Counted from the first letter of the stretch, positions 53,154-62,475 are shown. The stretch: 64,000 nucleotides of DNA from Anaerolineae bacterium (GCA_019637555.1 JAHBVK010000005.1:1-64000); one strand, 5' to 3'. Translations and numbers: made by a program. Notes: generated by a model not told the origin, from the sequence alone.

Positions 53154-54476
53154 TTAACCCTGATAACGCTCGTTGAGTTTGCGAACGGTATCGCCAATGG
53201 CTTTCATGCCCTCCTCAACGCCGACTTTACCCTTCAGGATGTCCGGCATCTTGGCATCGACTTCACCAATCGCTTCATTGTACACAGGCAGTTTATACCA
53301 CTGCTTGGGATACTGCTTAATCGCCTCTGCCCACACCTGATTGTAGAGCTGGTCGCCAAAGATGGGCGCCTTAAGCGTCAAAAATTCTTCGCCATTAAGA
53401 TACGGTAGATAGGACGGCGTGTTGCCGAACTTGGCGATGGCGCTTGAGCCTTCCATCGTCATGTGCGCGAATTCCAGAAATTCCGAGACTTCTGTAGGAT
53501 GCTGGGTGAACTTCGTAGACGCGGTGTTTGCCCCGCCGAAGTTTGCCGTGCGAATGCCATCCTTTGCGGCACGCGGCAGCAGCGCCACGCGCCACTTGCC
53601 GAGACCCTCCTCAGGTGTCGTGACGGCGGCTCCAATACCAAACTGACGGTACCAATCCTGCATAGGAAATGAAGCAACTTTTCCTGCTTTACAGGCGGTC
53701 AGGAAGGTTTCATTGAACATGCCATCGTTGATGGCAATATCCGCATCGTAAATCTTCTTGACCAGCGTCATCGCCGTGATGCCCTTATCGTCATCCATGT
53801 TCACCTGAGTACCATCGGCGTTGGTGATGTTGCCACCGAGCTGCGCCAGAATGAACGTCCAGAGCACTGAGGCGTACTGGCTGCCATCGGTTGGCAAGAA
53901 CAGGGAATAAGCGCCTGTATCCTTCTTGATTTTCTGCGCCGCTTCAATGAACTCGTCCCAAGTCCAATCATCGGGCATGGTAACGCCCGCTTGTTCCCAG
54001 ATGTCCGGGCGGTAAAACAGACCCGTCAGCGAAATGGCTCCCGGCACTGAGGCATATTTGCCAGTTGCTGGAATATAGCACTCTGCCAGCTTGCCCTCAG
54101 GAAAATCGCTCTTGTGTTGGTTGATCAGGTCTGTGCAGTCGAACAGCACTCCCGTTTTCCCCAGTTGCTGCACATCGAATGGTTCGGGCCAGAATATATC
54201 TGGTACACCGCTCGGATCGGCATCACCTGCAGCTAAAGCGGTACGCAACACATTCATATCGTTGTTGCCCATCATGTTGAGCGTGATGTTGGGATATTTA
54301 GCCTCGAACAGCGGTTTCACATTGTCAAATGGATGATTCGCGTGTACGAATACATTCAAGGTGACCTGATCCTGCCGCGCCGCCCGCGCCAACAGATTAG
54401 CTGGCAGCAGCATGCCAGCAGCGCTGACTGCACTTAGACGAAGAAAATCTCGGCGAGAAAATTTTAGCTGTGACAT
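53154..54476 (-). CDS. Tat-exported sugar ABC substrate-binding protein
   Basis: This 440-residue family 1 binding protein has a twin-arginine signal (FSRRDFLRLSAVSAAGMLLP, residues 6-25). The mature part has TLNVFVHANHPFDNVKPLFE and KYPNITLNMMGNNDMN, ALAAGDADPSGVPDIFWPEPF and the tail LEFAHMTMEGSSAIAKFGN. ATG at 54476 follows AAGGAG. It is the first gene of the operon with two permeases and three sugar-acid enzymes. The ligand is probably an acid sugar or an oligosaccharide yielding one (inference from the enzymes). Confidence 0.93.
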   Translation of the reverse strand: MSQLKFSRRDFLRLSAVSAAGMLLPANLLARAARQDQVTLNVFVHANHPFDNVKPLFEAKYPNITLNMMGNNDMNVLRTALAAGDADPSGVPDIFWPEPFDVQQLGKTGVLFDCTDLINQHKSDFPEGKLAECYIPATGKYASVPGAISLTGLFYRPDIWEQAGVTMPDDWTWDEFIEAAQKIKKDTGAYSLFLPTDGSQYASVLWTFILAQLGGNITNADGTQVNMDDDKGITAMTLVKKIYDADIAINDGMFNETFLTACKAGKVASFPMQDWYRQFGIGAAVTTPEEGLGKWRVALLPRAAKDGIRTANFGGANTASTKFTQHPTEVSEFLEFAHMTMEGSSAIAKFGNTPSYLPYLNGEEFLTLKAPIFGDQLYNQVWAEAIKQYPKQWYKLPVYNEAIGEVDAKMPDILKGKVGVEEGMKAIGDTVRKLNERYQG

Positions 54477-54583
54477 AACTGCTCCTTATACTATTGCTTC
54501 AGAGGCTTTAAGGGTGCTCAGATGGCAACTTTATAAACAAGAAAACAAACATGGTTGCGTGTGCCCGAACAAGCTATACTGTC

Positions 54584-54598
54584 GGTCAAGCGCTGACC
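54584..54598. promoter_or_regulatory. GGTCA-N5-TGACC palindrome, possible operator of the sugar-acid operon
   Basis: A perfect 5-base inverted repeat with a 5-base gap lies about 110 bases upstream of the binding-protein start, in the gap shared with the divergent signalling gene. No regulator gene for this operon is nearby, so its protein is unknown. Confidence 0.4.
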
Positions 54599-54745
54599 AG
54601 CCTGTTTCCGCAGGTGAACCTCCTTACCGACCTATGGGGACAGGTATATAGTTAAACAGTACTTCGAGTACAAACCTGATTATATTGAGTGGCTTGTGCC
54701 ATTTTGTTGCCAAGTTTGTGCCAACTTAGATTTTCGAGCTGATTG

Positions 54746-55972
54746 ATGGCTATCAAAAGGCATGTAACTGAGCAAGCGTTTCAACAGCACCTGCAAGTAT
54801 GTTTGCAGCACTTGTATGACTATTCTTTTCTGGAAGCGCACGAGCTAACCCGTATTCTTCTTGGCGAGGTGGTGGAAGGGGATCGGGTAGAGGCAGTACG
54901 GGAACTCATCTTACAGGGTATTGAACGTCTGCGACCGGGTGCTGGTATCGCTTTCCACTCCAAAGCGGCGCGTACCTATAACATCCTCAATCTGCGCTAT
55001 GTGTTACAGCAAGAAACACTGGATGTGACACAGCAATTAGCGCTCAGCAACCGCCAGTTCTATCGGGAACACAGCAAAGCGATCCACATGCTCAGCCGCC
55101 TTTTGTGGAACTTTCCGGGTGCTCAGGGACTGCCGCCACCTGAAAGTAAAAGCGCCCCGACGGGAACGATCTCCGTGGAAAGCGAAGTGCTGCGTTCGCA
55201 TGATAAAGCTGCCCAGAGTCGCCTTGACTTATGCCAGCTTCTGGCGTCCATTGCCAGCGACTCACAGGCGCTCGGTGCATACCGTCAGATCGCTATCGAC
55301 TTCGCTGCCAGCGGACAACCCATCTGGCTGGAGATCGACCGCACGCTGCTGCGTCAGGCGCTGCTTTTTATTCTGGCTGCCTTAGTGGAAGCCGCCACTC
55401 TCGGCTCAACGATTCAGCTCAACGCTGAAACCACCGCAGAGTTCCAACGCATCAGTTTCGTCGTCAACGATCCATCGCTCGATGGACAAACGCTGCGTGC
55501 CAGTCTCGAAAATCAAGATACGCTGACTATGCTGGTGCGAACCTTGAAAGGACGCTTAGATTATGAAGATGACTCCGGCAGGGTGCGCCTAGCGCTGGAT
55601 ATCCCTTCCACGGTCACTGCGATCCTGATCATCGACGACAATCCCGATCTCGTTAATTTATTTCGGCGCTATCTGCACGATCAAGCATATGCCCTGTACG
55701 CCGCAGAAGAAGCCAACAGCGCCATTCAGCTAGCCCGCCAGCTCCATCCTAATCTGATCATTTTGGACATCATGCTGCCCGGACAGGATGGCTTAGAAAT
55801 CCTGCAAAATCTGAAGACGCACATCAGTACCCGCGATATTCCGATCCTCATCTGCTCTGTGCTTGAGGCGCGTGGTTTAGCTATTTCTCTGGGCGCAGAT
55901 GATTTCATACACAAGCCGCCAGACAAAGCATCTTTTCTTAAGACGCTGGCTCAATGGCAATGGCAGGAGTGA
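54746..55972 (+). CDS. Response-regulator protein with degenerate kinase-like domain
   Basis: In this 408-residue protein the N-terminal part (about 1-130) is helical, with LYDYSFLEAHELTRILLG and GIERLRPGAG; its family is not known to me. A middle region (about 190-285) has the layout of a HATPase domain (LLRQALLFILAALVEAA in place of the N box) but lacks the usual DxGxG and GxGLGL motifs, so it probably does not bind ATP. The C-terminal receiver (about 287-405) is intact, with IIDDNPDLV, phosphoacceptor Asp-341 in LIILDIMLPGQDG and Lys in DDFIHKPPDK. It faces the hybrid kinase gene and overlaps it by 35 bases tail to tail. The two may be partners. Confidence 0.8.
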   Translation: MAIKRHVTEQAFQQHLQVCLQHLYDYSFLEAHELTRILLGEVVEGDRVEAVRELILQGIERLRPGAGIAFHSKAARTYNILNLRYVLQQETLDVTQQLALSNRQFYREHSKAIHMLSRLLWNFPGAQGLPPPESKSAPTGTISVESEVLRSHDKAAQSRLDLCQLLASIASDSQALGAYRQIAIDFAASGQPIWLEIDRTLLRQALLFILAALVEAATLGSTIQLNAETTAEFQRISFVVNDPSLDGQTLRASLENQDTLTMLVRTLKGRLDYEDDSGRVRLALDIPSTVTAILIIDDNPDLVNLFRRYLHDQAYALYAAEEANSAIQLARQLHPNLIILDIMLPGQDGLEILQNLKTHISTRDIPILICSVLEARGLAISLGADDFIHKPPDKASFLKTLAQWQWQE

Positions 55973-58112
55973 GCGCACCAACAAGCGCCTCCACACAACG
56001 GACTAATTCAATCGGCTCAAAACCTTCCTGCTTCGCAACACTGAAAGTGCCTTCTGTCGTTTTCTGCAGAGCATCCGCTGCACCAAAGGCTGACGCTAGG
56101 ATAATCGGCACTTCTGCTAGCAATGGATCTCGTTTGATTTGCTGGGCAATAGACAACCCGTCCATATCAGGCAGCAACAGATCCAGTATAAGTACGTCAG
56201 GGCGCTGGCGGGCTAGCAGACGCAAACATTCCTTTCCAGAATAAGCCTTTTGCACCTGGCACGGCGCTGGTAGGCGCTGAAACATACGCGTGAACAGCCG
56301 TACCATATCCGGCTCGTCGTCCACAATCAGCACGTTGTGAACTGGAACCGCCAATTTATCGAGGGCAGTACAAAGTGCCTCAAAGGTAACTGGCTTGACC
56401 AGAAAGTCACTGATTCCATAGCGCTGCATGGCGCGTTTACCGCTCGGCATCGGACAGGTGATGATGGGGACGGTATATTCCGTGAGCGTTGCCCGTGCCT
56501 GCGACTCAAGGTGGCTGTCCACAATCAGTGCCGTTGGCTGGATGGCTTGTACTAAACGCGCTACTTGCTGCACGCTACTTACCCCGACTGCTGCATGATG
56601 CTCGGTATAGCGCTCAAAGAGCTGGGTTACCGCCGGATCTTCGTCAAGAACCACAAAATAGCGTCCTCTATCTGGTCTGCTTTCCAATGTCCGCCTTTGC
56701 CACTGTTCCCAGTCCTGGAACATCTGCTGCTGTGGCAGCGGCAGCGAAAGCGTAAAGATACTCCCCTGACCGGGGATGCCGCTGCTTGTCACCGTCAGTT
56801 GACCGCCATGCATCTCGGCGAATTGTTGGCTCAGCGTTAAACCAAGCCCTGAGCCGCCAAAGCGCTGATTCAAGGCGCCATCAAGTTGATGAAACTCCTC
56901 GAAAACACGCGCTAAATCCTCCTGCTTGATCCCGATTCCCGTGTCCGCTACGCTGATGACCACACGCGACTCCAACCGCTTGACCTGCAAGGTGATGCTG
57001 CCCGTATCGGTGAAGCGAATGGCATTGCCGAGTAGATTGAGCAGCACTTGCCGGATGCGCAGCTTATCCACGGAAAGCAGCGGTAGCTGCTCTGCCACGA
57101 TTACCTCGAATCTGAGTCCACGGGCTTGGATCTCATCCCGTACCAGTTCTGCAGCTTCAGAAACGATTTGTTCGGGGGGCACATCTTCCTTGAGGATAGC
57201 CATATGTCCCGCTTCAATCTGGGAAATGTCCAGCACATCGTTGATTAAGCCCTGCAAATGGCGCGCGTTTCGATAGATCGTGTTCAGGTCGGACCAGTAT
57301 GCTGAGGGCAACGGCACACCGTAGGATTGGGGTGCTTTAATGACCGAGTCACTAAAACCGACAATAAGATTAATAGGCGTGCGTAATTCGTGGCTCACAG
57401 TGGCGGCAAATTGCGCCTTCATCCGACGTGCCTCCTCGGCAGCCCGTCGAGCATGCTGCGCTTGACTGTTCGCCCGCTCTAAATCCTCCTTGGTCTGCTT
57501 CAAGTCCTTGGTTAAGCGCATTAACTCTTGGCGGTGCTGCCGTGCCTCATGCATCTGCCGCAGTGCGTAATCTTGGTGCAGCCAAGCAATGTCAAGCGCT
57601 TGATAGAGACTGCGATGTGCTGCCAGACTGGTGAATAAACTGAACCACATAAATACAATAGGCAAAAAGGCGCTGTTGGCAGCAGCATCCGCGGACTTGC
57701 CAAATGGTGCGCTTATTAGGAAGTAGGTGGTTATGAGCGCCAGCAAGAGCGCCATCCGCCGCCTTAGCAATACACTCGCAACCAAGAGAATCAAGCCGAA
57801 CAAATAGGGTACCAGCGCAGTTCCAAAGTGCTGGGTAGCGATCACGGTACAAGTCCATAAACCAGCAATTAATGCACTAGCTGCCCAGCCAAAATGCTTG
57901 CGCCGCAGCGCGTAGCTGAAGACGCAGATGCTTTCAACAACCGCACATAGTACAAGGGTGGTCGGTGACGGATAACCAATGACAAGGTAACTCGCCGCCA
58001 GCAAACACCATATCCCGCCGAAGATCAGCATCAGCACAATCTCCAGCACGCTAACTCTAAGCTCGTTTAGGGTGTCTTCATGATCCTGCGTGCTGTTATG
58101 GGCGACCAGCAT
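55938..58112 (-). CDS. Hybrid sensor histidine kinase with two receiver-like domains
   Basis: This 724-residue membrane kinase has five to six predicted helices (about 20-180), a coiled coil (about 190-230), HisKA with His-241 in ATVSHELRTP, and HATPase with LLNLLGNAIRFTD, VADTGIGIKQED and GSGLGLTLSQQ. Then come a first receiver-like domain that is partly degenerate (VVLDEDPAVTQLF; Asp in LIVDSHLE, but altered surroundings) and a second, canonical receiver (IVDDEPDMV; LILDLLLPDMDG). The second has SAFGAADALQKT instead of the usual lysine loop. The ATG at 58112 is preferred because AGGAAGG precedes it; 58127 is an alternative. The last 35 bases overlap the convergent gene. Confidence 0.9.
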   Translation of the reverse strand: MLVAHNSTQDHEDTLNELRVSVLEIVLMLIFGGIWCLLAASYLVIGYPSPTTLVLCAVVESICVFSYALRRKHFGWAASALIAGLWTCTVIATQHFGTALVPYLFGLILLVASVLLRRRMALLLALITTYFLISAPFGKSADAAANSAFLPIVFMWFSLFTSLAAHRSLYQALDIAWLHQDYALRQMHEARQHRQELMRLTKDLKQTKEDLERANSQAQHARRAAEEARRMKAQFAATVSHELRTPINLIVGFSDSVIKAPQSYGVPLPSAYWSDLNTIYRNARHLQGLINDVLDISQIEAGHMAILKEDVPPEQIVSEAAELVRDEIQARGLRFEVIVAEQLPLLSVDKLRIRQVLLNLLGNAIRFTDTGSITLQVKRLESRVVISVADTGIGIKQEDLARVFEEFHQLDGALNQRFGGSGLGLTLSQQFAEMHGGQLTVTSSGIPGQGSIFTLSLPLPQQQMFQDWEQWQRRTLESRPDRGRYFVVLDEDPAVTQLFERYTEHHAAVGVSSVQQVARLVQAIQPTALIVDSHLESQARATLTEYTVPIITCPMPSGKRAMQRYGISDFLVKPVTFEALCTALDKLAVPVHNVLIVDDEPDMVRLFTRMFQRLPAPCQVQKAYSGKECLRLLARQRPDVLILDLLLPDMDGLSIAQQIKRDPLLAEVPIILASAFGAADALQKTTEGTFSVAKQEGFEPIELVRCVEALVGALTPAIAIEPAS

Positions 58113-58258
58113 GGCAGCCTTCCTCATGGGTTTGACTATTACACCAATAGTAACTTAACCTGTCTACCGGATTGGAGAGGAAAAGATACCACTGGTGACA
58201 GAACACCAGGATAGGGAATACTTTCCGTTAGGGGTACGGTTATCCAGAAGGGTCACTG

Positions 58259-58289
58259 ATCGGGAAGGTTAATTACCTTGCCGATTTTT
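58259..58289 (+). terminator. Hairpin with T tract (plus-strand orientation)
   Basis: An ATCGG-G-AAGGT arm pairs with ACCTT-G-CCGAT (one G-G mismatch) around a 5-base loop, followed by TTTTTG. It points along the plus strand although both neighbouring genes read on the minus strand, so it may protect against antisense transcription or be fortuitous. Confidence 0.4.
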
Positions 58290-58363
58290 GTTTGTGTTAC
58301 GTGGATGCGCCTGCTGAAGGCACTACTCGTTGCGGGGTCAGGCGGATTTTCTAGTCGCAGAGT

Positions 58364-59299
58364 TTAAGGGTGAGCCGACCCACTATCGATCAGTTCACGA
58401 ATGGCAGAATAGCGGCGAGCCAGTTCAGTGAGAAATGCCAGCGCAATGGGTGAAAACGGCAGTGATCGATCCCAAATCAACTTCAAGCTGCGGTGCAATG
58501 GTTTACCCTCAATTGTGCGTACCCTAAGTTGGTTCTGTTTCACCTCGCTTTCAACCACATAAGGGGGCACAAGCGCCAGACAACGTCCTGATGCGACAGC
58601 ACGTTTCATAGATTCGAGATTATCGAACTCAGCCCCGATGATAGGCATAATGCCATGAGCGCGTAATGTTTCATCTAACCATGTACGGGATTGACTGCCC
58701 TGCTGACGAACAATAAAAGATTGCTGATTGAGATCGCCTAAGGTCAGAAACGGTTTATCCCAGAAAGGATGCTGAAATCCCATGATCACGACTTGCTCAA
58801 CTTCTTCGAGCACCAGATGGGCGATTTTGCCTGCTTGAGCATCCCTCAGTTCGCCTTCTACAACGCCCAGATCAAGCCGATGTGCCTGTACATCAAGAAT
58901 GATCTGATCGGTGACGCCGGTTTGAAGCAACACGGTTAGCTGCGGGTAGCGGGTGCGGAACTGCTGTACCCAATCAGGCGCGAGGTAAATCCCCACTCCG
59001 GGCGTTGCACCGATGCTCACTTTACCTGACGCGATCTGTTCCACATTCGTGACAGCAGCCTCCGCTCTGACCAGTAGATCAAAAATCTGGCGACTGTAGT
59101 CAGCGAGAACCGTTCCTTGTGTAGTCGGAGTTACCCCACGACGTCCGCGAACAAAAAGCTGCTGACCCAGACTGGTCTCTAGTTCTTTGATGTGCTGACT
59201 AACTGCTGATTGCGTTATGTAAAGTCGATCTGCTGCTGCGCTGAAACTGCCTATGCGTGCCACTACATCAAAAATTTGTAGTTTGTACAAATCGATCAT
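58364..59299 (-). CDS. LysR-family transcription regulator of the sulfur module
   Basis: This 311-residue regulator has an N-terminal winged helix (FDVVARIGSFSAAADRLYITQSAVSQHIKELE, split over residues 9-40) and a two-lobed effector domain (VSIGATPGVGIYLAP; LVLEEVEQVVIMG; ALVPPYVVESEVK). It is divergent from the rhodanese operon, the classic layout in which a LysR protein controls its neighbour. A CATTAG-N5-CTAATG palindrome lies 30 bases from its start. Confidence 0.92.
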   Translation of the reverse strand: MIDLYKLQIFDVVARIGSFSAAADRLYITQSAVSQHIKELETSLGQQLFVRGRRGVTPTTQGTVLADYSRQIFDLLVRAEAAVTNVEQIASGKVSIGATPGVGIYLAPDWVQQFRTRYPQLTVLLQTGVTDQIILDVQAHRLDLGVVEGELRDAQAGKIAHLVLEEVEQVVIMGFQHPFWDKPFLTLGDLNQQSFIVRQQGSQSRTWLDETLRAHGIMPIIGAEFDNLESMKRAVASGRCLALVPPYVVESEVKQNQLRVRTIEGKPLHRSLKLIWDRSLPFSPIALAFLTELARRYSAIRELIDSGSAHP

Positions 59300-59328
59300 C
59301 AGTGTTTATCCAGCTCACAAACCGTTGC

Positions 59329-59345
59329 CATTAGTTTGGCTAATG
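59329..59345. promoter_or_regulatory. LysR-type binding palindrome
   Basis: CATTAG-TTTGG-CTAATG is a perfect 6-base inverted repeat that contains the T-N11-A LysR box (T at 59331, A at 59343). It lies between the LysR gene and the divergent rhodanese operon. Confidence 0.65.
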
Positions 59346-59442
59346 ATACCCGATAAGTAATTGGCTGTACCTGTACGACGGGTGTGCTACTACAGTAATG
59401 GTCAAGCTGAAGGGTTGTCCACTAAGGCTATGAGGAACATTC

Positions 59443-59880
59443 ATGCGCAAATTAAGCAAGAAAAATCAACAGACCCTATGGCGGATACCAAATGTCGGCG
59501 GTATTGCCTTGATCATCCTCATCGTGGTCGTTGGTGTAGCTGTGTGGAACCTGACTTCCAGCAGCGGCACCGCCAAACTTACGCCGCAAGAATATCAGCG
59601 GACGTTTGTCAGCACGGCTACACAGCATCTGTTGTTGGATGTGCGCACGCCCGAAGAATTTGCCAGCGAACATATCACGGGTGCGGTTAACATCTCGCTT
59701 CAATCTCTAACGCTGCGTTTGAGCGAAGTTCCACGGGATATCCCTGTTGTCATCTATTGTCATAGCGGTAATCGCAGCGCTCAAGCCGCCAGTATTTTGC
59801 GTAACGCGGGCTATACCAATATCTACGATCTCGGCGGCATCAATGCGTGGACTGCTGCCGGATTACCTACCGTTCAATAA
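59443..59880 (+). CDS. Membrane-anchored rhodanese
   Basis: The 145-residue protein has one N-terminal transmembrane helix (GGIALIILIVVVGVAVW, about residues 19-35) and a single rhodanese domain (about 46-145). Conserved DVRTPEEFASEHITGA and the active-site loop YCHSGNRS with Cys-106 are present. It should accept or transfer sulfane sulfur at the outer face of the membrane. ATG at 59443; the upstream site is AGGAACATTC. It is the first gene of an operon of four sulfur genes. Confidence 0.92.
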   Translation: MRKLSKKNQQTLWRIPNVGGIALIILIVVVGVAVWNLTSSSGTAKLTPQEYQRTFVSTATQHLLLDVRTPEEFASEHITGAVNISLQSLTLRLSEVPRDIPVVIYCHSGNRSAQAASILRNAGYTNIYDLGGINAWTAAGLPTVQ

Positions 59881-59910
59881 GCCAATCAATTCACATGGGA
59901 GGATACGCTC

Positions 59911-60258
59911 TTGAATCTGTTGAAATCTTTGTTCGGCAATGATGGCACCTCGCTCTCAGCTGCTGATGCGAAAACACGCATCGAGCAAGGGAGTCCTTTA
60001 TTCATCCTTGATGTGCGCCAACCTGAAGAATTTCAAGGCGGACACATCACAGGCGCAAAGCTGATCCCGTTGGCAGAGCTAACCAATCGGCTGAAAGAAT
60101 TGCCGAAGGATAAGGAAATTTTGTGTGTTTGTGCATCGGGATCGCGCAGCAGCGCAGCTACCCGCTTATTGAGCAACGCTGGCTATAAGGCGCTCAATAT
60201 GCGCGGTGGTATGACAGGTTGGCGGCTTGCTGGCTTCCCCATGAAAAAGGGCAGATAA
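59911..60258 (+). CDS. Cytoplasmic rhodanese
   Basis: The 115-residue single-domain rhodanese starts with TTG at 59911, behind a strong GGGAGG at 59897-59902. It has ILDVRQPEEFQGGHITGAKLIP and the active loop CVCASGSRS with Cys-74. It has no membrane helix and probably passes sulfane sulfur to an acceptor in the cytoplasm. The next gene begins 13 bases later. Confidence 0.92.
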   Translation: MNLLKSLFGNDGTSLSAADAKTRIEQGSPLFILDVRQPEEFQGGHITGAKLIPLAELTNRLKELPKDKEILCVCASGSRSSAATRLLSNAGYKALNMRGGMTGWRLAGFPMKKGR

Positions 60259-60270
60259 GGAAATCAGAGC

Positions 60271-61011
60271 ATGGTTAGCTTGCTGTTGGGATTTCTCATT
60301 GGTGCCTCGTTGGGACTACTCGGCGGCGGCGGTTCGATCCTAACGGTTCCAGCTCTCGTATATCTGGTAGGGCAGCAACCGCAGGTCGCGGTAACGACTT
60401 CACTGGCGATTGTAGGAACCAACAGCTTGCTTGGGGCGTACTTGCATCAGGCACAGGGCACTGTGAACTGGCGAGCGGCGCTGATCTTTGGTGGTGTTGG
60501 CATGGCAGTCTCGTACTTATCTGCCAATCTTTCCAAGCATCTTTCGCCGCATCTTCTGATGGTTGCATTCGCTGTGTTAATGCTAGTCGTCGGTAATCTG
60601 CTGCTGCACAACCGGGCACAGCAGAGACAGCAATTCCGCTTCAGTGCGTGGAAGTTGATCGGCAGTGGCGTCATCGTGGGTTTGCTCACAGGATTTCTAG
60701 GTGTCGGTGGCGGTTTTCTGATCGTCCCTGCGCTAGTCATGTTGATCGGTCTACCGATGCACGAGGCGGTAGGTACGTCGCTGGTGATCATCGCGCTGAA
60801 CAGTGCGGCTGGCTTCGCCGGGCACCTGAACGGGCAGGCGCTGGAAATGGAAACCATCCTCGCTTTTCTTGTGGCTGGTATTGGCGGCACCTTCGTCGGT
60901 GTGCGCTTCGGAAAACATCTAGATCCGTTAGTGCTACGGCGTATCTTCGCGCTGTTCGTCATTGCGCTAGCCGTTCTTCTATTGATTGATAACCTACCCA
61001 AACTGGGTTGA
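60271..61011 (+). CDS. TauE/SafE-family sulfite or thiosulfate exporter
   Basis: This 246-residue membrane protein has about eight predicted helices in two repeats: GASLGLLGGGGSILTVPALVYLVG (spread over 10-35) and GLLTGFLGVGGGFLIVPALVML (about 140-160), the family hallmark. TauE/SafE proteins move sulfite, sulfoacetate or sulfur compounds. Placed between a rhodanese and the dioxygenase gene, it probably exports sulfite or thiosulfate made by them. Confidence 0.92.
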   Translation: MVSLLLGFLIGASLGLLGGGGSILTVPALVYLVGQQPQVAVTTSLAIVGTNSLLGAYLHQAQGTVNWRAALIFGGVGMAVSYLSANLSKHLSPHLLMVAFAVLMLVVGNLLLHNRAQQRQQFRFSAWKLIGSGVIVGLLTGFLGVGGGFLIVPALVMLIGLPMHEAVGTSLVIIALNSAAGFAGHLNGQALEMETILAFLVAGIGGTFVGVRFGKHLDPLVLRRIFALFVIALAVLLLIDNLPKLG

Positions 61012-61024
61012 TGAGGAGTTCAGT

Positions 61025-62413
61025 ATGTATTTGCAGCAGTTTTTCATTGAAGGATTGGGCTGCGCCTCCTATCTAGTTGGCTGTGAAGGCGCAGGCGTGG
61101 CGGCAGTCATCGATCCGGATCGTGATGTACAGAAGTACCTCAATGAGGCAGCCGCCCACAACCTAATGATTACTCACATTGTCGAGACACATCTACATGC
61201 CGACCACGTTTCCGGCAACACAGAGCTTGCCCAGCACACTGGCGCAGCAATCTATGTACATGAAGCGGCTAATGTGGAATTTGAACACAACGTATTAAGT
61301 GACGGTGATCGTATTGTGCTGGGCAACGTAGAGTTACACGTGCGCTTTACACCCGGTCATACACCGGAAAGCATCACGCTGCTTGTGATCGACAAAACAC
61401 GCGCCGAAGAGCCGTGGATGGCGCTGACGGGTGATACTCTGTTTGTAGGTGATGCTGGACGTCCTGATCTGGTAGGTCTTGATGTCGCCAAAGAATTGGC
61501 GGGACACATGCACCACACACTACAAAACGTGTACCTGCCGATGGCAGATGGCGTGATGATCCTGCCGGGGCATGGCGCGGGGTCGCTTTGCGGTAAATCG
61601 ATTGGTTCGGTGTTGACTACCACGCTCGGTTACGAACGGCTCCACAATCCGGCACTACTAATTGCAGATCGTAAGGAGTATATTGACTTTGCCGTTAGTG
61701 GACTGCCCGAACAACCGGGTAATAACAAACGCATCAAGCAGATCAACCGTCAGGGTCCGCGTATCTTGGGTGAAGTTGCACCGCGTGGGTTGAGTGTGCT
61801 GGACACCGTTACCGAACTGCGGCGCGGCGCGATCCTGCTAGACGTGCGCTCCAAAGCAGCGTACAAGGCGAAGCACATCCCCGGTTCCGTATATCTTGAA
61901 GCTGATGCCCAATTGAGCAATCGCGCTGGCTTTATGCTGCCGCCTGACGTTCCAATCATCCTACTGCTGACGGATGAAGAACAGTACCGTCAAGTTGTGT
62001 ACAGTCTGGCGCGTGTCGGCTATGACTCCGTAGTCGGTTACCTCGCCGACAGCCTACAAACGTGGGAAGCAATGCGCTTGCCGACAACCAGTGGCGATAT
62101 CCATGATATTAGCGCCTTACAGCTTCATGATTTGCTGGATCAAGACGCTAAACCGCTGGTGATCGATGTACGCGAAACGTGGGAATATCGGCAAGGGCAC
62201 GTCCCCGGTGCGCGGCTAATGTCCCTTGGTGACTTCGCCCGTCGCACGGATGAACTTGATCCTAGGCAGCCTATCGCCGTTATTTGTGCCTCCGGTTCGC
62301 GCAGCCAATCGGCGGCGGCATTGCTAGGCACAAAGGGCTTTGAAACAGTCTACAACGTGGTCGGTGGCACAATCGGTTGGCTGCAACACGGTTTTCCGCT
62401 AGAGCGTGCGTAG
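61025..62413 (+). CDS. Persulfide dioxygenase-like MBL protein fused to two rhodanese domains
   Basis: The 462-residue fusion has an N-terminal metallo-beta-lactamase domain (1-250) with THLHADHVSG (His-56, His-58, Asp-60, His-61), further metal ligands in TPGHTPESI and LTGDTLFVGDAGRPDL, the pattern of ETHE1-type glutathione persulfide dioxygenases. Two rhodanese domains follow (about 255-360 and 370-462). Only the second has an active-site cysteine (VICASGSRS); the first has LLLTDEEQ at that place and is probably structural. ATG at 61025 follows GAGGAG. The enzyme should oxidise a persulfide to sulfite, which the TauE protein may export. Confidence 0.93.
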   Translation: MYLQQFFIEGLGCASYLVGCEGAGVAAVIDPDRDVQKYLNEAAAHNLMITHIVETHLHADHVSGNTELAQHTGAAIYVHEAANVEFEHNVLSDGDRIVLGNVELHVRFTPGHTPESITLLVIDKTRAEEPWMALTGDTLFVGDAGRPDLVGLDVAKELAGHMHHTLQNVYLPMADGVMILPGHGAGSLCGKSIGSVLTTTLGYERLHNPALLIADRKEYIDFAVSGLPEQPGNNKRIKQINRQGPRILGEVAPRGLSVLDTVTELRRGAILLDVRSKAAYKAKHIPGSVYLEADAQLSNRAGFMLPPDVPIILLLTDEEQYRQVVYSLARVGYDSVVGYLADSLQTWEAMRLPTTSGDIHDISALQLHDLLDQDAKPLVIDVRETWEYRQGHVPGARLMSLGDFARRTDELDPRQPIAVICASGSRSQSAAALLGTKGFETVYNVVGGTIGWLQHGFPLERA

Positions 62414-62436
62414 GCGTCTAGCGCGGGACTTATTAA

Positions 62437-62475
62437 GTAGATGGGGTAGCGAAGAATTATCATTACCCCATCTAC
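62437..62475. terminator. 12-base hairpin after the sulfur operon
   Basis: GTAGATGGGGTA (62437-62448) and TACCCCATCTAC (62464-62475) form a perfect stem with a 15-base loop. No T tract follows on either strand, so termination or mRNA end protection is likely but not certain. Confidence 0.5.

Noticed and set aside
54659-54671. GTACT-TCG-AGTAC inverted repeat in the divergent gap
   Set aside because: Five-base arms are too short to support a site by themselves, and no promoter is aligned with it.
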